Below are positions 30,067 through 32,873 of a DNA stretch of 32,873 bases, piece after piece. Origin of the DNA: an uncultured Clostridia bacterium (GTDB lineage: Bacteria > Bacillota > Clostridia > Christensenellales > Borkfalkiaceae); assembly GCA_947626685.1 (NCBI GenBank), contig CANQTD010000021.1, forward strand, positions 1 to 32,873. Reading direction: 5' to 3'. Numbering within the stretch: the first letter of the stretch is position 1; each line of letters opens with the position of its first letter. The position numbers were made by a program, and so were the translations under genes. The notes under the pieces were generated by a model. It did not search any database and was not told the origin of the DNA. It was given only the letters and a program-made list of their open reading frames with translations.

Positions 30067-30669
30067 ATGATCGGTTATCTGAAGGGAAAAGTCAAATACA
30101 TCTCCCCCGACTATATCCTCATGGAAGTGGGCGGCGTGGGGTACGAGGTCGTCTGCTCGGGCGCGGCGTTTTCCCGTCTTTCGGGCGTGAAAGCGGGCGA
30201 AGAGGGCGAGGTCTACACCTATTTGCAGGTGAAAGAGGACGGATTCACGCTCTTCGGCTTTGCCGACCCCGCCGAGAAGGAGCTCTTTCTGCGCCTCACC
30301 TCGGTGCAGGGCGTGGGCGCGAAGATGGCGCTCGCGATCCTCTCTTCCATGCGCCCTAACGAGGTCTCCGAGGCCATCGCCACCGCCGATTCCAAGCGGC
30401 TGTCCGCGGCGAAGGGCGTGGGCAAAAAGCTCGCCGAGCGCATCATTTTGGAGCTCCACGGCAAGATTTCGGCGGACGAGCTCTTGGGCAGCGAAACGGT
30501 GGGCGGGAGAGTGTCCGTGCCTACCATGTCCGAGGATGACGACGCAGTTTCCGCTCTCATGGGGCTCGGTTTCACCAAGCAGGAGAGCGCGCAGGCGGTC
30601 TCGCGGGCGAAGTCGCTCGGGGCAAAAACGGTGGAGGAGATCATCTCTGCCGCCCTTCGGGGAATGTGA
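30067..30669 (+). CDS. ruvA: Holliday junction branch-migration protein RuvA
   Basis: A 200-residue junction-binding subunit. Domain I is an OB fold (MIGYLKGKVKYI to about residue 65, with LFGFADPAEKELFLRL). Domain II has the two helix-hairpin-helix motifs (SVQGVGAKMALAIL and AKGVGKKLAERII), and domain III (about 158-200) binds RuvB (DDDAVSALMGLGFTKQESAQ). The start at MIGYL has GGAAGG 7 nt upstream. Oddity: the flexible linker between domains II and III reads PTMSEDDD, encoded by an exact copy of the dispersed word. Confidence 0.95.
   Translation: MIGYLKGKVKYISPDYILMEVGGVGYEVVCSGAAFSRLSGVKAGEEGEVYTYLQVKEDGFTLFGFADPAEKELFLRLTSVQGVGAKMALAILSSMRPNEVSEAIATADSKRLSAAKGVGKKLAERIILELHGKISADELLGSETVGGRVSVPTMSEDDDAVSALMGLGFTKQESAQAVSRAKSLGAKTVEEIISAALRGM
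30523..30532 (+). repeat. Dispersed word ACCATGTCCG, ruvA linker
   Basis: Exact copy in the form CTACCATGTCCGAGGATGA, identical over 16 bases (ACCATGTCCGAGGATG) to the second addA linker copy. Lies in the domain II-III linker, a position free to vary. Confidence 0.75.
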
Positions 30670-30693
30670 TAAATTTGCTGTCAGGAGAATACT

Positions 30694-31749
30694 ATGTTTG
30701 AGGACGACGAGTTCGGGAGCGCGCGGCTTCTCTCGAGCAGTAAGAGCGATTACGACGCCGAAGAGAACGTACTCCGCCCCAAGACGATGGAGGAATACGT
30801 CGGGCAGGACAAGGTGAAGGAGAACCTTGCCGTGTATATGGCCGCCGCGAAGGCGAGAGGGGAAGCCCTCGACCACGTTCTCTTATACGGCCCGCCCGGC
30901 CTCGGAAAGACCACGCTCGCCCATATCATCGCGAACACGATGGGCACGCAGATCAAGGTGACGAGCGGGCCCGCCATCGAGCGTTCGGGGGACCTTGCCG
31001 CCATTCTCACCAACCTCAACGAGGGGGACGTGCTGTTCATCGACGAGATCCACCGCCTCAACCATCAGGTGGAGGAGATCCTTTACTCCGCGATGGAGGA
31101 CTATGCCCTCGACATCATCGTGGGGAAGGGGCCCTCGGCGCGCAATATCCGCTTTTCGCTCAAACGGTTCACGCTGATCGGCGCGACGACGCGCGCGGGC
31201 ATGCTTTCCTCGCCCCTCCGCGACCGCTTCGGGATCATGTGCCGTTTGGACATGTATACCCCCGAAGAGCTCAAACGCATCGTGGGCCGCTCCGCAAAGA
31301 CGCTCGGCATCTCGGTGGAGGAAGAGGGGAGCTACGAGATCGCCCGCCGTTCCCGCGGCACGCCGCGTATCGCCAACAGGCTCTTAAAACGGGTGCGCGA
31401 CTTCTCCGCGGTGCTCGGCAGTTCCTCTGTCACGAAAGAGGACGCCCGGAAAGCGCTCTCCCGCATGGAGATCGACGAGCTCGGGCTCGACGAGACCGAC
31501 CGCAATCTTCTGCTCGCCCTCATCGAAAAGTTCAACGGGGGACCCGCGGGTCTCGAAACGCTCGCCGCGACCATCAACGAGGACGTGAATACCATCGAGG
31601 ACATCTACGAGCCCTATCTGCTTCAGCTTGGGTTCATCGCGCGTACCCCGCGCGGCCGCGTCTGCCTCAAAGGGGGCTACGAGCACATGGGCGTGAAGAT
31701 GCCCGAGGCGGTGCGCCGCCAGATGAGCGTGTTCGACGGGAACGACTGA
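30694..31749 (+). CDS. ruvB: Holliday junction helicase RuvB
   Basis: A 351-residue AAA+ motor that drives branch migration with RuvA. Seen are [16 protein letters not shown], Walker [10 protein letters not shown] (Lys72), Walker [10 protein letters not shown], sensor 1 [20 protein letters not shown], sensor 2 [18 protein letters not shown], and a C-terminal winged helix ending near [15 protein letters not shown] lies upstream of the ATG. 24 nt after ruvA and 4 nt before queA. Confidence 0.97.
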   Translation: MFEDDEFGSARLLSSSKSDYDAEENVLRPKTMEEYVGQDKVKENLAVYMAAAKARGEALDHVLLYGPPGLGKTTLAHIIANTMGTQIKVTSGPAIERSGDLAAILTNLNEGDVLFIDEIHRLNHQVEEILYSAMEDYALDIIVGKGPSARNIRFSLKRFTLIGATTRAGMLSSPLRDRFGIMCRLDMYTPEELKRIVGRSAKTLGISVEEEGSYEIARRSRGTPRIANRLLKRVRDFSAVLGSSSVTKEDARKALSRMEIDELGLDETDRNLLLALIEKFNGGPAGLETLAATINEDVNTIEDIYEPYLLQLGFIARTPRGRVCLKGGYEHMGVKMPEAVRRQMSVFDGND

Positions 31750-31753
31750 TACC

Positions 31754-32773
31754 ATGAAAACTTCGGATTTTTATTACGATCTCCCCGCAGAGCTCATCGC
31801 GCAGACGCCCGCACAGCCGCGGGACAGCTCCCGTCTCCTCGTCTACCACAGGGATACCCGCACGATCGAGCACCGCGTTTTCCGCGACATCAAAGACTAT
31901 CTGAACGCGGGCGACGTGCTCGTCGTCAACCGCACGCGGGTGCTCCCCGCGAGGCTCTACGGCCATACCATGTCCGGGGGGAAGGTCGAGATCTTGCTGT
32001 TGAAGCGGCTCGGCCTCGACGAGTGGGAGTGCCTCGTAAAGCCCGGGAAGAAGTGCCGCACGGGCACAAAGCTCGTTGTGGGCGACGAGCTCTCCCTCGA
32101 GATCACGGGGGTGACCGAATCGGGCGAGCGGCATGTGCGCTTTTTCTATGAAGGTGCGTTCGAGGACGTGCTCTCCCGCGTCGGCAGCGTGCCCCTTCCG
32201 CCCTACATCCACGAAAAACTCAAAGACCCCGAGCGGTACCAGACCGTCTACGCGCGTGAGAACGGCTCGGCGGCCGCTCCCACGGCGGGGCTGCACTTCA
32301 CGCCCGAACTGCTCGACGAGGTGCGCGGCAAGGGGGTGGAGATCGTCGAAGTGCTTCTTCACGTCGGGCTTGGCACGTTCCGCCCCGTGAAGGTGGACGA
32401 CGTTACCGAGCACAAGATGCACGCGGAGTACTACGAGGTCTCCGAGGAGGCGGCGCAGCGGCTCAACCTTGCCAAAAAAGAGGGGAGAAGGATCGTTTGC
32501 GTGGGGACGACTTCGGTGCGTACGTTGGAGTCCGTTACGGACATGGGTGGCACCGTTCATGCGGGAAGAGGGGAGACGAGCATCTTCATCTACCCGCCCT
32601 ACACTTTCCGCTGCGTCGACGCGCTCATCACGAATTTCCATCTGCCCGAGAGCACCCTCCTCATGCTCGTTTCCGCATTTTGCTCGCGTGAGGAAGTTCT
32701 CAACGTCTATGAGACTGCGGTGAGGGAGAGGTATCGGTTTTTCTCTTTCGGCGACGCGTGCCTGTTTTTATAA
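31754..32773 (+). CDS. queA: tRNA preQ1(34) S-adenosylmethionine ribosyltransferase-isomerase
   Basis: A 339-residue QueA that transfers and rearranges ribose from S-adenosylmethionine onto preQ1 at tRNA position 34, giving epoxyqueuosine. Diagnostic blocks are FYYDLPAELIAQTP, DVLVVNRTRVLPARL, GGKVEILLLKRL, AAPTAGLHFTPELL, HVGLGTFRPVKV, HKMHAEYYEV, GTTSVRTLES and NFHLPESTLLMLVSAFC. Usual length. It has only a weak ribosome binding site and starts 4 nt after ruvB, so coupling is likely. An exact dispersed word encodes the HTMSGG turn (31977), and a reverse-orientation relative (CGGACATGGG, 32538) encodes TDMGG. Confidence 0.97.
   Translation: MKTSDFYYDLPAELIAQTPAQPRDSSRLLVYHRDTRTIEHRVFRDIKDYLNAGDVLVVNRTRVLPARLYGHTMSGGKVEILLLKRLGLDEWECLVKPGKKCRTGTKLVVGDELSLEITGVTESGERHVRFFYEGAFEDVLSRVGSVPLPPYIHEKLKDPERYQTVYARENGSAAAPTAGLHFTPELLDEVRGKGVEIVEVLLHVGLGTFRPVKVDDVTEHKMHAEYYEVSEEAAQRLNLAKKEGRRIVCVGTTSVRTLESVTDMGGTVHAGRGETSIFIYPPYTFRCVDALITNFHLPESTLLMLVSAFCSREEVLNVYETAVRERYRFFSFGDACLFL
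31977..31986 (+). repeat. Dispersed word ACCATGTCCG, queA copy
   Basis: Exact copy read as T-M-S in a surface turn just before the conserved GGKVE block. Confidence 0.65.
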
Positions 32774-32776
32774 GCG

Positions 32777-32807
32777 GCGCAATACGGCGTCGAGCTTGCG
32801 CTTTTTT
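32777..32807 (+). terminator. Possible terminator after queA
   Basis: GCGCAA and TTGCGC pair across a 13-nt loop and are followed by six T residues, just after the queA stop. The stem is short, so confidence is moderate. The remaining bases to the window end (32808-32873) show no supported gene. Confidence 0.5.
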
Positions 32808-32873
32808 CGGGTCATTTACGTCATAGTAAACTCCCCTTCAAAAAGCTCGCTCTCCTTGTCTTGCTTGCTTCTG

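Noticed and set aside
32768..32815. Tiny minus-strand ORF MTRKKRKLDAVLRRL overlapping the queA stop
   Set aside because: Only 15 codons with no ribosome binding site, and it overlaps a terminator-like hairpin.

Overview
The window looks like chromosomal DNA of a GC-rich member of the Clostridia (Bacillota), probably an uncultured host-associated lineage. This is inferred from the gene set: AddA/AddB rather than RecBCD, RuvC rather than RecU, several short-signal lipoproteins, a BspA-type leucine-rich-repeat lipoprotein, tRNA genes with encoded CCA, and AGGAGG-type ribosome binding sites with ATGA stop/start overlaps. No phage, plasmid, transposase or CRISPR gene is visible.

Layout. 1-1060: a minus-strand tRNA operon (Val-UAC, Gly-GCC, Cys-GCA, Leu-UAA) with fragments of the tRNA-Leu gene around it. 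1063-8350: an EF-G-like GTPase (minus), a lipoprotein with duplicated Cys/His modules, a secreted tyrosine-phosphatase-like lipoprotein, a membrane-anchored coiled-coil protein, and a lipoprotein of unknown function (minus). 8487-15637: addB-addA recombination nuclease genes and a small membrane protein. 15735-17439: a PRC-barrel protein (minus) and a DUF1295 membrane protein. 17490-21057: an accessory stretch built of hairpin-rich repeats, including a 99-bp inverted repeat. It encloses an LRR lipoprotein, an XRE-type regulator and an alpha/beta hydrolase. 21058-23372: a GNAT-like protein and a DUF819 permease (minus, overlapping). 23636-25821: galK-galE. 25870-29357: a zinc-dependent phospholipase C-like protein, and an argH / membrane protein / yggS operon (minus). 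29527-32773: the ruvC-ruvA-ruvB-queA operon.

How the genes relate. AddAB processes double-strand ends for RecA loading, and RuvABC branch-migrates and resolves the resulting Holliday junctions, so two stages of recombinational repair are encoded 15 kb apart. galK and galE feed galactose and UDP-galactose metabolism. The remaining genes are mostly envelope or housekeeping functions.

The most unusual signal is not a gene. A ten-base word, ACCATGTCCG, often inside the longer form GG(T/C)ACCATGTCCGAGG, occurs nine times exactly and many more times with one change. It appears in intergenic DNA, in sense and antisense of unrelated genes, and in inter-domain linkers of AddA and RuvA. Eight of the nine exact copies lie on the + strand regardless of gene direction. 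It behaves like a DNA-level chromosomal signal. Other points of note are a four-fold 22-bp phased repeat between the divergent LRR-lipoprotein and XRE-regulator genes, and three genes whose -10 box sits exactly 6 nt before the ATG, suggesting leaderless mRNAs.
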